Source of the DNA: Solobacterium sp.
GTDB lineage: Bacteria > Bacillota_I > Bacilli_A > Erysipelotrichales > Erysipelotrichaceae
NCBI GenBank assembly: GCA_017419465.1
Contig: JAFOLE010000186.1
Location: forward strand, 1-5,087
DNA: 5,087 nt
Direction of reading: 5' to 3'
Shown: positions 4,868 to 5,087 of the stretch, piece by piece
Layout: every line of letters starts with the position of its first letter
Position numbering within the stretch: the stretch's first letter is position 1
The notes under the pieces: generated by a model
Seen by the model: only the letters and a program-made list of their open reading frames with translations
Told to the model about the DNA's origin: nothing
Databases searched by the model: none
Made by a program: the position numbers and the translations under genes

Positions 4868-4893
4868 AATACTATAACATATGTTATAGTATT
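4868..4893. promoter_or_regulatory. Perfect 26-bp palindrome, putative TetR operator
   Basis: The half-site AATACTATAACAT (4868-4880) is followed without a gap by its exact reverse complement (4881-4893). It covers the -10 element and the expected transcript start of the TetR gene and lies 21 nt upstream of its ATG. Its size, symmetry and place are those of a TetR dimer operator used for autorepression. No T tract follows the A/T-rich stem, so a terminator is unlikely. Confidence 0.75.
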
Positions 4894-4914
4894 TCCCATC
4901 ATGTACGCACGCAA
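4886..4914 (-). promoter_or_regulatory. Promoter of the TetR-CPBP-DUF3795 unit
   Basis: On the minus strand TTGCGT (4909-4914) and TACTAT (4886-4891) are separated by 17 nt. The -35 is weak (TTG only conserved) and the -10 moderate; the -10 is contained in the palindrome, so a bound repressor would block it. Confidence 0.5.
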
Positions 4915-4929
4915 TCCTGTCAGGCATGC

Positions 4930-4960
4930 AAAAAGCCGGAAGCTTCATGCGCCGCCGGCT
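4930..4960 (-). terminator. Rho-independent terminator of the truncated upstream gene
   Basis: On the minus strand AGCCGG (4955-4960) pairs with CCGGCT (4934-4939) around a 15-nt loop that contains the palindrome GAAGCTTC. A five-T tract follows (4930-4934 on the complement). It lies about 37 nt past the TGA at 4998-5000 and just upstream of the TetR promoter, separating the two units. Confidence 0.7.
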
Positions 4961-4997
4961 GTGTAATGACTGTATTCGTTCTGGTTTCCGTTTCCCT

Positions 4998-5087
4998 TCA
5001 CTGATCTGCCTGACCGGAATATCGAACCCTGATTACCGGTCGGACTCCAAGGGGGTTACTAACGGTGTTCCCCATCAGATTTGCCGA
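4998..5087 (-). CDS. C-terminal end of a truncated protein ending in a GVRPVI-type motif
   Basis: The minus-strand frame enters from the right edge and gives 29 residues, beginning SANLMGNTVSNPLGVRPVIR and ending YSGQADQ, before TGA at 4998-5000. A near-terminal (Y/L)GVRPV(I/V) segment is typical of the final strands of DUF6273-like and related modules in large, often surface-linked proteins of Bacillota. This is a tentative match based on a short motif. The frame is supported by a terminator just downstream. Most of the gene is outside the window. Confidence 0.5.
   Translation of the reverse strand, partial: SANLMGNTVSNPLGVRPVIRVRYSGQADQ

Noticed and set aside
4847..4948. Longer start for the TetR protein (34 extra residues)
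   Set aside because: The extension would run through the promoter and the 26-bp palindrome and has no ribosome site; GAGGG fixes the ATG at 4846.
5015..5030. GGTTCGATATTCC on the minus strand, like a tRNA T-loop or an rRNA segment
   Set aside because: No acceptor stem, anticodon arm or CCA can be built around it, and the bases are explained by the coding frame ending at 4998.

Overview
The window looks like a chromosomal accessory segment of a low-to-moderate GC Bacillota bacterium, probably a gut Clostridia or Erysipelotrichia relative. The grounds are the AGGAGG-type ribosome sites, the compact A/T-rich promoters, the U-tailed hairpin terminators and the kind of genes present (a DUF3795 protein, an AbrB-type swapped-hairpin regulator, an MGT glycosyltransferase, a CPBP protease). 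The genus cannot be settled from this sequence. Almost everything is on the minus strand, so the layout is described from the right end to the left.

Right end: the last 29 codons of a truncated minus-strand gene (4998-5087) are followed by a hairpin terminator. Next is a three-gene unit: a TetR/AcrR regulator, a CPBP membrane protease overlapping it by 4 nt (ATGA), and a cysteine-rich DUF3795 protein. It starts at a promoter whose -10 lies in a perfect 26-bp palindrome, a likely TetR operator, and ends at a strong terminator with a TTCG tetraloop (3085-3116).

Middle: an AbrB/MazE/SpoVT-type DNA-binding protein is coupled by a 4-nt overlap to an MGT-family glycosyltransferase. Their promoter contains four AGTAT/ATACT half-sites, and its -35 lies in the preceding terminator hairpin. 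After the glycosyltransferase comes a small orphan unit: a TTGACA promoter, an imperfect 35-bp palindrome, an AGGAG ribosome site, and a well-formed reading frame of about 53 codons with no ATG, GTG or TTG start. It ends at a hairpin and looks like a gene remnant or an unusual small gene.

Left: a 348-aa Fic-domain protein with an N-terminal inhibitory helix motif, a complete Fic active site and a C-terminal winged helix is transcribed from a promoter embedded in six copies of TAAGGGAAT (five exact, one with a single mismatch). Four of the copies form two equal dyads (15-nt gap) exactly 53 bp apart. I infer that Fic controls its own transcription through this array; this is the most interesting signal in the window. 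The Fic gene converges on the end of a plus-strand gene with a very basic C-terminus, and the two share a nested, apparently bidirectional terminator.

Overall theme: three separately regulated minus-strand units, each led by or containing its own DNA-binding protein and each with a repeat or palindrome at its promoter. The operator assignments are inferred from position only.
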